Shown piece after piece: positions 17,342-25,523 of a stretch of 64,000 nucleotides of DNA (the first letter of the stretch is position 1; each line of letters begins with the position of its first letter). The stretch is from Luteibacter aegosomatis (GTDB lineage Bacteria > Pseudomonadota > Gammaproteobacteria > Xanthomonadales > Rhodanobacteraceae): positions 2,344,001 through 2,408,000 of the forward strand of contig NZ_CP095740.1 in the NCBI RefSeq assembly GCF_023078455.1. The letters run 5' to 3'. Both the position numbers and the translations under genes were made by a program. The notes under the pieces are model-generated. The model had not been told where the DNA came from and made no database searches. It saw only the letters and a program-made list of their open reading frames with translations.

Positions 17342-18570
17342 GCTCCGATGGCAAGGGTCGCCAGTACGGATTCGCGGGCGAAGGCCTTCTCCCTGGCCAC
17401 GGCGGCCTGGATGCCCGGGCGCAGCGACTCGTCGCCGAGCAGCGCGAGCACCTTGGCACGCAGGCTTCCGTCGAGCAGCGAACCCACCGGCATGGCGAGA
17501 TCGTCGACACCCAGTCGCTTCATGATGCCGTCGGTCTTGTGTTCGTAGCTCAGCGCCACCGCCGGCGTGCCGAAGTTCATCGAGATGATGGCGCTATGCA
17601 GGCGGGTGGCGATGGTAAGCACGCAGGCACCGAAGCGGCGCCCCAACTCGACGTCGTTGAGTTCATTCATTTCCACGAAGAGCGAACCGGGGTGCCGCAT
17701 GCGCGACCGCACGCGCAGGGCGATCATGCGATCGTCCTTGGGGTAACCGTCGATGGCCGTGCAGGTGGAGAACGCCGTCACCGCGTACCCTGCTTCGACC
17801 ACCGCATCGAGCAATTCGGCGAAGGCCGTTTCGTACTGCGCCTGGGTGATGCCGAGCCGCTTGTCGAAGGGCGCCAGTTCACGGAACGTGACGGCTACCG
17901 TCGGTCGCTCCCGATCCACCGCCACCGGCTCGCCCGGATCGACCAGCCAGGCGGTGTCCGACGACCATCGCACGCGGGTATCGGGGATGCCACCGTCGGC
18001 CATGTGCTTCGCGCTCACTTCCTCGCGCAGCGCAAGGGCGTTCACGCGGCTCATGACGTCCTGCGATACCTTGCGGAAGAACGCGTGCTCGAACGGACCG
18101 ACGCTGTGGCCGATCATGTAGATGGGCCGCCCGGCGAGCAGGGCGCAGATGGCATGGTCGTACTGCGTCGGGCCGTAGAGGTCGACGAAGAACGAGCCGC
18201 CCACCTGGATGACGAGGTCGTAGTCCCGCAACGAAGCGATATGCTGGCGGTGGCGTGCCGGCAACCTCGCCCATCGCGTCCACCAGCGCTTTCGCAGGTG
18301 GGCATGCAGCAACCAGGGGACCAGCCGGCGCAGCAGGGTGGCACGCACCATGCCGAAGCGTCGCTTGCCCGCTTCGAGGTAGTAGGCATTCAGGGTGTCG
18401 GGTAGCAGCTCGCGCCCCAGCAACCATGCCGAGCTGGTGGGAAAGCGGCTGAGCGTGTCGATGCGGGCATCGGGGAGTCCGCTCTCCAGGCACTGCAGCA
18501 GGCCGCGAAGGATCGCGCCGTCGCCGCGGTTGCCGCAGGTATGGTTGCCGACGATGAGGATACTGGTCAT
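17338..18570 (-). CDS. Polysaccharide pyruvyl transferase (WcaK/AmsJ-like)
   Basis: 410-aa enzyme of the polysaccharide pyruvyl transferase family. It begins MTSILIVGNHTCGNRGDGAILRGLLQCL; the G-N-x-G-D-x-A-I-L motif is characteristic of the WcaK/AmsJ/CsaB group. The C-terminal half contains VLTIATRLHSAIISMNFGTPAVALSYEHKTDGIMKRLG, again diagnostic (RLH...A...YEHKT). It transfers a ketal-linked pyruvate from phosphoenolpyruvate to an EPS sugar, which makes the polymer acidic. The stop overlaps the GT4 start and the start overlaps the end of wzc. Confidence 0.9.
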   Translation of the reverse strand: MTSILIVGNHTCGNRGDGAILRGLLQCLESGLPDARIDTLSRFPTSSAWLLGRELLPDTLNAYYLEAGKRRFGMVRATLLRRLVPWLLHAHLRKRWWTRWARLPARHRQHIASLRDYDLVIQVGGSFFVDLYGPTQYDHAICALLAGRPIYMIGHSVGPFEHAFFRKVSQDVMSRVNALALREEVSAKHMADGGIPDTRVRWSSDTAWLVDPGEPVAVDRERPTVAVTFRELAPFDKRLGITQAQYETAFAELLDAVVEAGYAVTAFSTCTAIDGYPKDDRMIALRVRSRMRHPGSLFVEMNELNDVELGRRFGACVLTIATRLHSAIISMNFGTPAVALSYEHKTDGIMKRLGVDDLAMPVGSLLDGSLRAKVLALLGDESLRPGIQAAVAREKAFARESVLATLAIGA

Positions 18571-20756
18571 GCCGGGTCCGCCTTGTACTTGTAATAGGCG
18601 TAGGCGGAGTAGCCTGCGGTGCGACGTTCCACGGCGTTGAAGATGGCACCTTTCAGTTCCACGCCGTTCTGCTCGAACCGCTGCTTGGCGATCGCCAGTT
18701 CGCGTGCCTTGTTGAGTCCGAAGCGGGCCACCAGGAGGCTGGTGCCCGCGTGGTGGCCGATGACCGCCGCGTCGGTGACCGCCAGGATGGGAGGGGTGTC
18801 GATGATCACCAGCTGGTAGCCGACGCCCACTTCATCGATGAAGCGGCTGAAGTTCTCGTGCATCAGCAGCTCGGACGGGTTGGGTGGCACCCGGCCGCGG
18901 CTGATGAAATCGACGTTCTCCAGCGGGCCTTTCACCACCACCTCGGCGACGGTCGCGCTGCCGACGAGCACGTCGGACAGGCCCCGTTCCGGCTTGATGT
19001 CCAGGTGCTGGTGCAGCGTGCCGCGCCGCATGTCGCCGTCGATGAGCAGCACGCGCTGGCCCGCCTGCGCGATGACGGCGGCGAGGTTGGCCGACACGAA
19101 GGTCTTGCCCGCGAACGGACTGGAGCCGGTGATCATGAGGATGTTGTTCTTCGCCTCGAGCCGGGCGAAGTGCAGGCTCGTGCGCAGGCTGCGGAAGGCC
19201 TCGACGGCGAGGTCGGCCGGATCGGCGATGGCCAGGAGCGGGCCCCGGCCGCGCTGGCCGTGGCCACCCTTCGGCGAGCGGGACGTCTGCCCGGCGCTGA
19301 GCGGTACCGACGCGTAGACCGGCAGGCCGAGGTCTTCGATCTGCGCGGGATCTTCGATGCCCCGGTTGAGGATCTGCCGCAGGAACACGAAGGCCAGCGC
19401 GATGAATCCGCCCAGCACCGTGGCGATGGCGACGATCAGGATCTTGCGCGGCTTCACCGGGTGGGTGGTATCCACCGCCGACGTGTCCACGACGCGCACG
19501 TTGCCGACGGTGCCGGCGCGGGCGATGTCGAGCTGCTGGGCCTGGTTGAGCAGGCTGGTGTAGGTGGTGGTACTCACCTGCACGTCGCGGCTGAGCTTGA
19601 GCAGTTCCTGCTGGGTATCGGGCAGGTCGCCCACCTGCTTCTGGAAGTTGTCTTTCTGCGCCTGCAGCTGCGCCATCTGCTGCTGCAAGGCCTTGTACGC
19701 CGGGTGGTCATGGGTGAAACGGCGATCGATGTCGGCTTCCTGCATGTGCAGTTGCTGGATGTTGTTCTCGACCGCCACGATCTGGTCGAGCAATCCCTTG
19801 GTCTGCATGCTGATGTCGACGGAATGCGATTTGCTCTGGAAAACGCTCATCGCGGCCTGCGCGCGATCGAGTTCCTGGCGAACCTTGGGCAGTTGGTCCT
19901 TGACGAACTGCAATTGACTGGCCGCCTCCGCCGAATTGCGCTCGACGTTCTGGCGGACGTAGGCCGTCGATATGTGCGCGAGCACTTCCTGGGCGAGATC
20001 GGGATCCTCGTTGTTGTAGGAAAGCCCGATGATGCCCGAGTCGTTCCCCTGTTCCAGGGCGATGATGTCGTTCTGCAGCTTGGTGATGGTGGTCAGCCGC
20101 GGCTGTTCGGTCACGTCGAAGCGGGTGCCGGGGTTGGCCGCGAGCCGCCTCACCTGGATCGTGACGCCGTGGCCGCGGGCGACGTCCCCCACGCTGCCGG
20201 CGAGCAGTTGCTTGCCGTCGTCGTCGTAAAGGACGAAGCGGCCGCCCTCGGCCGCCCTCAACTCGAGCGTGTGGCCGAGCAGGTTATCGGGAAGCTCCAG
20301 CTTGAAGATATCGAGCGTTTCGCCGCCCCAGCCGTAACGGCTCAGTCCGAAGCGCGGCGGTGCGGGATGTCCCGGCGAATGTCCCCGGGACAGGTAATCG
20401 CCGACGATCGGCATGCGTCGCGGTTCGGCATCGATGTTCAGCCGAAGATCGTCCACGGCCTGGCCGATGACGAGTCGGGAGGTGATGAGGGCGATTTCGG
20501 TGGTCGCCTGCGAGCCGGTGGTGCCCAAGGATTGCGTGAGATCGCTCAATCCCGGCAGCGACGGCGTCTTCTGCTCCACCTGCACGATCGCCGTGGCCTG
20601 ATATACCGGCGTCGCCAGCAGCGTATAGAGCACGCCCACGGCGAAGAAGGTACCCGTGATGGCGACGATCAACCATTTATGGTCGAGGAGCGTGCCGAAC
20701 AGCGCATTGAGATCGAGGGTGTCGTCGTCGTGCACCTGATCATTCTTCGTCGTCAT
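18567..20756 (-). CDS. wzc: Polysaccharide co-polymerase/tyrosine autokinase Wzc
   Basis: 729-aa inner-membrane protein, chain-length regulator fused to a BY-kinase. Start ATG at 20756 (MTTKNDQV...), with GGAAAA about 12 bases upstream; a TTG six codons earlier is less likely. Helix 1 (WLIVAITGTFFAVGVLYTLL) follows a 30-residue cytoplasmic tail. A periplasmic Wzz domain with long coiled coil comes next, then helix 2 (ILIVAIATVLGGFIALAFVFL) after the PRKI boundary. The kinase has Walker A (SSPFAGKTFVSANLA), Walker A' (LLIDGDMRRGT) and Walker B (LVIIDTPPI). The extreme C-terminus is a Tyr cluster (GYSAYAYYKYKADPA), the autophosphorylation site. First gene of the EPS assembly operon. No Wzb-type phosphatase gene is nearby. 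Confidence 0.93.
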   Translation of the reverse strand: MTTKNDQVHDDDTLDLNALFGTLLDHKWLIVAITGTFFAVGVLYTLLATPVYQATAIVQVEQKTPSLPGLSDLTQSLGTTGSQATTEIALITSRLVIGQAVDDLRLNIDAEPRRMPIVGDYLSRGHSPGHPAPPRFGLSRYGWGGETLDIFKLELPDNLLGHTLELRAAEGGRFVLYDDDGKQLLAGSVGDVARGHGVTIQVRRLAANPGTRFDVTEQPRLTTITKLQNDIIALEQGNDSGIIGLSYNNEDPDLAQEVLAHISTAYVRQNVERNSAEAASQLQFVKDQLPKVRQELDRAQAAMSVFQSKSHSVDISMQTKGLLDQIVAVENNIQQLHMQEADIDRRFTHDHPAYKALQQQMAQLQAQKDNFQKQVGDLPDTQQELLKLSRDVQVSTTTYTSLLNQAQQLDIARAGTVGNVRVVDTSAVDTTHPVKPRKILIVAIATVLGGFIALAFVFLRQILNRGIEDPAQIEDLGLPVYASVPLSAGQTSRSPKGGHGQRGRGPLLAIADPADLAVEAFRSLRTSLHFARLEAKNNILMITGSSPFAGKTFVSANLAAVIAQAGQRVLLIDGDMRRGTLHQHLDIKPERGLSDVLVGSATVAEVVVKGPLENVDFISRGRVPPNPSELLMHENFSRFIDEVGVGYQLVIIDTPPILAVTDAAVIGHHAGTSLLVARFGLNKARELAIAKQRFEQNGVELKGAIFNAVERRTAGYSAYAYYKYKADPA

Positions 20757-20796
20757 GCGTCGGCGGTTTTCCAAAGGTCGAATGGACGTCTATCCG

Positions 20797-20831
20797 TTTA
20801 TACCGAAGCTTTGATGAATGACTCACAAAGC
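20797..20831 (-). promoter_or_regulatory. Candidate wzc operon promoter with overlapping inverted repeat
   Basis: On the minus strand TATAAA (20802-20797) is a good -10 box, placing the start about 35 bases before the wzc ATG. No good -35 exists at normal spacing. Instead the -35 zone is occupied by GCTTTG (20808-20813)/CAAAGC (20826-20831), arms of a 24-bp inverted repeat that includes a TGTGA half-site. This fits a regulator-dependent or repressed promoter; the bound protein is unknown. Confidence 0.45.
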
Positions 20832-20907
20832 ATTGTCTAATATGGAGTTTTTGCGCGGATCGAGGGCGCGCGACCGCCCGTGCGCATGCCGTCGTGGCAA
20901 GCGCATG

Positions 20908-20926
20908 GCGCATCGGTCCGATGCGC
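20908..20926. repeat. Perfect 19-bp palindrome in the EPS leader
   Basis: GCGCATCGG-T-CCGATGCGC is exactly symmetric. It lies about 150 bases upstream of the wzc start, upstream of the candidate promoter. It may be an operator or an upstream hairpin. Confidence 0.5.
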
Positions 20927-21292
20927 GGTCGCAGCGTTCGCTAGGCGGACACCGGGGCTCCGTGGCGGTGGGAGGACCGCCTCGACCCGTTGCCGTTCGT
21001 GTGATCCACGATGTCCTTCGCCGGTGTCGACGGGTAGCGTCATGTCGTGACGCACCGCGTCAATGGATCCAGCTTAGACGCCTCCCCGATGGCGGCAAAG
21101 CGACGAAGGTCGTTTTTGCGACCTGTATCAAGTAACCGGTGCGGATGTGTCCGTCTCAAGGCGGAAATGTAAATTCCGCGTTATGAATTGGGCGGCGCGG
21201 CAGCGCCTGTTCATACATCCTTTATACGGCGGCCGAACTACGTTGACGCGGCCGTTGCCGTTCCCTTCCACCTCGCACAGGGATCGAAGCCC

Positions 21293-21736
21293 ATGAGTTA
21301 CCGCATTGAACACCGCCGTTCCGTGGTGGCGCAGGCCGTTTATGGCCTCCTCAACCCGATTCCCTTCGGTTTCTTCGTCGCCGGCCTGGTTTTCGACATC
21401 CTCTATGCCAGCACGGCGGAATTGCTGTGGGGCAAGGGTGCCGCCTGGCTCATCACCCTCGGCCTGCTTTTCGCGATCGTCCCGCGCGTGGTGAATCTCG
21501 TACAGGTGTGGGTCACTTCGCGGCGTAGCGCGATGGCGGCCGACCGGATCGACTTCGCGCTCAATCTGCTCGCCATCGTCGCGGCCGTGGTGAACGCCTT
21601 CGTTCATAGCCGCGATGCCTACGGCATCGTGCCCGCCAACGTCTGGTTGTCCGCCTGCACGGTACTCCTGATATCGCTGGGCCACGTCATCATGGCCGTG
21701 CGGCAGGCCACCCTGGGAGAGCGCCTCCATGGCTGA
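21293..21736 (+). CDS. DUF2231 family membrane protein
   Basis: 147-aa integral membrane protein with four predicted helices (PIPFGFFVAGLVFDILY; GAAWLITLGLLFAIVPRVV; IDFALNLLAIVAAVVNAFV; VWLSACTVLLISLGHVIMA). The P-I-P-x-G-F-F-V-A-G segment and the helix layout match DUF2231 proteins. Start ATG at 21293 (MSYRIEHRR). It overlaps the following sugar-dehydrogenase-like gene by eight bases; this pairing suggests a membrane partner, perhaps for electron transfer or anchoring. No biochemical function is known for the family. Confidence 0.75.
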   Translation: MSYRIEHRRSVVAQAVYGLLNPIPFGFFVAGLVFDILYASTAELLWGKGAAWLITLGLLFAIVPRVVNLVQVWVTSRRSAMAADRIDFALNLLAIVAAVVNAFVHSRDAYGIVPANVWLSACTVLLISLGHVIMAVRQATLGERLHG

Positions 21737-23048
21737 TCTGTTTCGTCGTCGCGTCCTGGCCCTGGCGTGCATCGGCGTGCTGGCCGCATGCAGCGGGAAG
21801 GCATCCTTCGAGCCGGCGCAACAGTCGGGCGATCATCCCAGCCTGCCGGCCCCCGACCGTTTCCTGCTACCGCCGATGCAGGTGCCGGACAAGGCGGGCT
21901 GGGGGCCGGGTCAGGCGCCGAAGGTCGCCCCGGGACTGAAGATCGAAGCCATCGCCCGGGGGCTGATGCACCCTCGCCAGTTGCTGACCCTGCCCAACGG
22001 CGATGTTTTGGTCGTGGAATCCAACAGCCCGGGCACCGAGCCGGTGACCACGCCCAAGCAACTCATCGCCGGGATGGTGAAGAACCAGTCCGGGAAGGGT
22101 GGCAAAGGCGGTAACCGGATCACGTTGCTGCGCAGGAACGGCGCCGCGGGTGGCGAGTGGGAAAAACACGTGTTCATCGAACACCTGAATTCTCCGTTCG
22201 GCGTGCAGTTGATCGGCGACTCGCTGTACGTCGCCAACACCGACGGCATCGTCAAGTTTCCGTACGCGGCCGGCCAGACGCACATCGACGCGCCGCCGGT
22301 CGATTTCGCCGATCTTCCCAATACGATCAACCACCACTGGACCAAGGCCCTGCTGGCCAGCCCCGACGGCAGCAAGCTCTACGTCGGCGTGGGCTCCAAC
22401 AGCAACGTCACGGAGAACGGCCTGGCCGTGGAGTATCGCAGCGCCGACGTACTCGAAGTGGACGTCGCCACCGGTGCCAGTCGCATCTACGCGGCGGGCA
22501 TACGCAATCCCACGGGACTGCAATGGGAACCGACCACGGGTAAACTCTGGGCGATCGCGAACGAACGTGACGAAATCGGTGCCGATCTCGTGCCCGATTA
22601 CATGACCTCGGTCCAGGAAGGCGGTTTCTACGGTTGGCCCTACAGTTACTTCGGCCAGCACGTCGACGTCCGTGTCATGCCGCAACGTCCCGACCTGGTG
22701 CGGAAAGCGATCAAGCCCGACTACGCCATCGGATCGCATGTCGCACCGCTGGGATTCCTGATGACACGGGCGAACGGTTTGCCGGAGAAATATCACGACG
22801 GCGCGTTCATCAGCGAGCACGGCAGTTGGGACCGCTCGCCCTTGAGCGGCTACGAGGTGGTGTTCGTCGCGTTTCGCGACGGCAAGCCCGTGGGTAAACC
22901 GGAGACGGTCGTGAGCGGATTCTATTCCGACGACGAATCGACGTTGTATGGAGCCCCCGTTGGCATCGTGCAGGATGCACAGGGCGCGTTGCTGATTGCC
23001 GATGACGTGGGCGATGCGGTGTGGCGGGTGACGGCCACGGGTCCTTGA
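21729..23048 (+). CDS. PQQ-type sorbosone/glucose dehydrogenase-like lipoprotein
   Basis: 439-aa periplasmic six-bladed beta-propeller of the L-sorbosone/soluble glucose dehydrogenase family. The N-terminus MADLFRRRVLALACIGVLAACSG is a lipoprotein signal (LAAC, Cys21). Propeller motifs include LKIEAIARGLMHPRQLLTLPNGDVLVVESN, LNSPFGVQLIGDSLYVANTDG, YAAGIRNPTGLQWEP and FISEHGSWDRSPLSGYEVVFV; the R-N-P-x-G-L and H-G-S-W-x-R segments are typical of the family. It probably oxidises sugars or aldehydes with PQQ, but cofactor use is not proven by sequence. Co-transcribed with the DUF2231 gene. Confidence 0.82.
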   Translation: MADLFRRRVLALACIGVLAACSGKASFEPAQQSGDHPSLPAPDRFLLPPMQVPDKAGWGPGQAPKVAPGLKIEAIARGLMHPRQLLTLPNGDVLVVESNSPGTEPVTTPKQLIAGMVKNQSGKGGKGGNRITLLRRNGAAGGEWEKHVFIEHLNSPFGVQLIGDSLYVANTDGIVKFPYAAGQTHIDAPPVDFADLPNTINHHWTKALLASPDGSKLYVGVGSNSNVTENGLAVEYRSADVLEVDVATGASRIYAAGIRNPTGLQWEPTTGKLWAIANERDEIGADLVPDYMTSVQEGGFYGWPYSYFGQHVDVRVMPQRPDLVRKAIKPDYAIGSHVAPLGFLMTRANGLPEKYHDGAFISEHGSWDRSPLSGYEVVFVAFRDGKPVGKPETVVSGFYSDDESTLYGAPVGIVQDAQGALLIADDVGDAVWRVTATGP

Positions 23049-23062
23049 CGCCGGCGCCATAT

Positions 23063-23082
23063 CCCGGTTGAAGGCCGGGTTT
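23063..23082 (+). terminator. Possible terminator of the DUF2231/dehydrogenase operon
   Basis: CCCGG-N7-CCGGG followed by TTT, 15 bases after the dehydrogenase stop. Short stem and short T run, so only weak support. Confidence 0.35.
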
Positions 23083-23145
23083 CGATCTGCCGTCCATTCG
23101 TTGAACCGTGACGTAGGCTTGCGCGATCGTCGCCGAACCGCGAGG

Positions 23146-23397
23146 TCACTCCTCCGGATAGGCCTGCACGGTTTCCCACGCCCCGTCTTCGCCCTCGAAA
23201 CGCATGCGCACGGCGATGCGGTGGTTGCGATGGATGCTCGCGGCGAGATGGAGGGCGAATTTCAGCGATTCGTCCTGGGTGGCGAAGGCGCCCACGCGAT
23301 GTTGTTCGTGCAACACCCGCCACGGAAAAGGACCTTCGACGGCGTGGGGAAGGTAAAGCGTGGTCGGGGACGGCATGGCGACTTTTTTTCGGTTCAT
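23146..23397 (-). CDS. Small conserved hypothetical protein (DUF2188-like)
   Basis: 83-aa cytoplasmic protein from the ATG at 23397 (MNRKKVAMPSP...); an open frame continues upstream but overlaps the promoter region of the divergent regulator. A second ATG lies at 23376. The middle, W-R-V-L-H-E-Q-H-R-V-G-A-F-A-T-Q-D-E-S-L-K-F-A, with an alternating charged tail, resembles the short one-domain proteins that rewrite a residue string per line (DUF2188-like), but I cannot be sure of the family. Head-to-head with the NtrC-type regulator gene. Function unknown. Confidence 0.5.
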   Translation of the reverse strand: MNRKKVAMPSPTTLYLPHAVEGPFPWRVLHEQHRVGAFATQDESLKFALHLAASIHRNHRIAVRMRFEGEDGAWETVQAYPEE

Positions 23398-23562
23398 GCC
23401 CTCCGTCAGCAGGGACCGTGCCAGCCTGAAGCCCGCCTGGCAGCTCACGATGCGGTCACGGAACGCAATATTTGCATGCAGGGGGTGCAGGATCGCGACA
23501 TAACTTCGACATTTGTCCGCGCGCGTTGTTCTAAGCTGTGGCATTGAAGCCAAGGCATGCCT

Positions 23563-24855
23563 ATGAAACCCCTGCGGAGCATGCTCGTTCTTGACGACGA
23601 CCTGTCGTTTTCCGACGCCACGTGCGGATGGCTGCGGGCGATCGGCATGGAGGCGCATGCGGCAGCCAACTGCGCGCAGGCGCGGCAGGCGATGCGGGAT
23701 CGTCGGTTCGACGCCGCGATGATCGACATCGGCTTGCCGGACGGTTGCGGCCTGGACTTATTGAACGAACCCGGGTTCGCTTCGCTTCGGCGCACCATCG
23801 TGATGAGCGGCGACCAGGCGTTGGCGTCGTCGCTCGAACATGTCCTGCCCGGCGCACGCTGTCTCGGAAAACCCTTCAGTTCGTCGTCCCTGCACGCGGC
23901 ATTGCTCATGACCGCCTTGGACGGCGACGACGAGGAGCTGGTCGGCGAATCCCGACCGATGGACGACGTACGCCGGGAGATCGACGATGTAGCGGGTCTT
24001 CCGGTGTCGGTGCTGCTCCACGGGGAAAGCGGAACCGGGAAAGAATTGGCGGCGAGACGGCTGCACCGGGCGAGCGGTCGCCGGGGTCGGTTCGTCGCTT
24101 TCAATGGCGCAGCCCTGTCGCCGGAATTGCTGGCGAGCCAGCTGTTCGGACACCTGAAGGGGAGTTTCACCGGCGCGAGCGAACGTCGCATCGGACTGGC
24201 CGACGCGGCGGACGGCGGCACGCTGTTCATCGACGAACTGGGCGACATGCCCGAGCCCGTGCAGGTCGCCTTGCTGAGGTTTCTCGAGACGCGCGAGGTG
24301 ATGCCGGTGGGTGCGACGCGTGGGCACCGGGTGGACGTGCGGGTGGTCAGCGCCACCCATCGGTCGCCGAGGCGGGCCATGAGCGAAGGACGTATCCGTA
24401 CGGACCTGTACTTCCGGCTTGCCGGCTACGAGATCCGCATGCCCGCGCTGCGCGAGCGGCGACAGGACGTCCCACTCATCGCGGAGAGGGTATTGGCGGA
24501 TATCAACGCCTCGGCGGGGCGCGTCAAGTGGTTCGGCCCGTCGGCCTTCGACGCGGTGGCGGACTACGCCTGGCCCGGCAACGTGCGCGAACTCCGGCAG
24601 CAGGTCCAGCGGGCCTATGTCCGTAGCGATGGAAGCATCCGCCTGGCACGTCCGGTCGACGATGCCATGCGCGTGCCGGTCGCTGGCGACGCGCAACGGC
24701 TGGCGGACATCGAACGCGAGGCCGTTCTCGCGGCACTGGGCGTCTGCGACGGAGACCGGGCGAAGGCGGCGCGGCGCCTGGGGATCAGCCTGAGGACGAT
24801 CTACAACAAGCTTTCCACGTACCGCGCGGCGGGCGTGGTCGAGCCTGCGGCATGA
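23563..24855 (+). CDS. NtrC-family sigma-54 response regulator
   Basis: 430 aa from the second ATG, which has AAGG seven bases upstream (the first ATG, at 23557, is too close). Receiver domain residues 1-115 with acidic pocket DDD near 11-13, phospho-acceptor Asp55 (MIDIGLPDG) and Lys103. The AAA+ domain has Walker A GESGTGKE (154-161) and Walker B TLFIDELGD. The sigma-54 contact loop is GSFTGA (200-205), not the canonical GAFTGA. The C-terminal Fis-type helix-turn-helix is ERE..LAALGVCDGDRAKAARRLGISLRTIYNKL. It overlaps the histidine kinase gene downstream by four bases. It should activate a sigma-54 promoter, but I find none close by. Confidence 0.88.
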   Translation: MKPLRSMLVLDDDLSFSDATCGWLRAIGMEAHAAANCAQARQAMRDRRFDAAMIDIGLPDGCGLDLLNEPGFASLRRTIVMSGDQALASSLEHVLPGARCLGKPFSSSSLHAALLMTALDGDDEELVGESRPMDDVRREIDDVAGLPVSVLLHGESGTGKELAARRLHRASGRRGRFVAFNGAALSPELLASQLFGHLKGSFTGASERRIGLADAADGGTLFIDELGDMPEPVQVALLRFLETREVMPVGATRGHRVDVRVVSATHRSPRRAMSEGRIRTDLYFRLAGYEIRMPALRERRQDVPLIAERVLADINASAGRVKWFGPSAFDAVADYAWPGNVRELRQQVQRAYVRSDGSIRLARPVDDAMRVPVAGDAQRLADIEREAVLAALGVCDGDRAKAARRLGISLRTIYNKLSTYRAAGVVEPAA

Positions 24856-25523
24856 ATGACGTCGCGACCGGCGCGGCCTCGGAAACCCGGCGCGAATGGC
24901 GCTCGCGCAGCCTTCATGCCCTCAATAGCCCGCTCGGCGCGATACTCGCCCAGGCCGAGCTCGTGCAATTGCTCGTATCGCGAGGGCGTACCGCCAGCGC
25001 CATCGAAGCCGCGACGAACATCGTCGGCGATTGCGAACGGTACGGGCGCATGCTTCGCGACGCGTTCGCGGCGGCGGACGCCATCGACACATGGTCGCCG
25101 GGATACTGCACGGTCGCCGAAGCCTTGGACCTCGCGGCCGGTTCGCTCGAAGGCGACGACATCGCGCTCGAAGCGGAAGGGCGCGACGTGGTGCTTCCCT
25201 GGCCGGCTCCGGTGGCCGCGTCGTTTCTGTCGCGCTGCTTCGACAATGCACGGCGTCACGGGGCCAGGCGCATCGGCGTCACGGCGACGACGGATCGCGG
25301 CGCACTTCGCCTGCTCGTTCGCGACGACGGAACGGGTTTGCAAGGCGTCAGTGCCGAGGCGGCCTTGCGCTCTTTCGTGTCGTCGACACCCGCCACGCAT
25401 ACGGGGCTCGGGCTATGGATCGCCCAGGCCCTGGCGCATCGCGTGGGAGGAGAGCTTTTCCTGCCGCCCACGGAGCATGGTTTCCTGGTCGAATGCCGTC
25501 TGCCGGCCGGGCCGATCCGTTGA
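24852..25523 (+). CDS. Minimal soluble histidine kinase
   Basis: 223-aa kinase core with no sensor or membrane segment. The phospho-acceptor is His22 in S-L-H-A-L-N-S-P-L-G-A-I (H-box of HisKA type). The HATPase domain has the N-box FDNARRHGA, the G1 box RDDGTGL and the G2 box THTGLGLWIAQALAHRVGG. It sits between the NtrC-type regulator and the single-receiver gene with overlaps on both sides (ATGA, TGATG), so it most likely phosphorylates one or both. With no input domain, signal input must come from a partner protein, possibly the CheB/CheR-HWE hybrid encoded downstream. Confidence 0.82.
   Translation: MNDVATGAASETRREWRSRSLHALNSPLGAILAQAELVQLLVSRGRTASAIEAATNIVGDCERYGRMLRDAFAAADAIDTWSPGYCTVAEALDLAAGSLEGDDIALEAEGRDVVLPWPAPVAASFLSRCFDNARRHGARRIGVTATTDRGALRLLVRDDGTGLQGVSAEAALRSFVSSTPATHTGLGLWIAQALAHRVGGELFLPPTEHGFLVECRLPAGPIR

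Larger units (their letters stand above)
20757..21292. other. 536-bp leader/intergenic region upstream of the EPS assembly operon
   Basis: No convincing gene is visible. The half nearest wzc carries its likely promoter and a 24-bp inverted repeat, and a perfect 19-bp palindrome lies at 20908-20926 (each annotated separately). The distal half precedes the DUF2231 gene. It has AT-richer patches (21165-21190) but no promoter I would defend. The length and symmetry elements suggest complex transcriptional control of EPS. Confidence 0.5.

Noticed and set aside
23440..23456. TGGCAG-like -24 element before the NtrC-type regulator gene
   Set aside because: The GC falls one base out of register with the GG, which sigma-54 does not tolerate.
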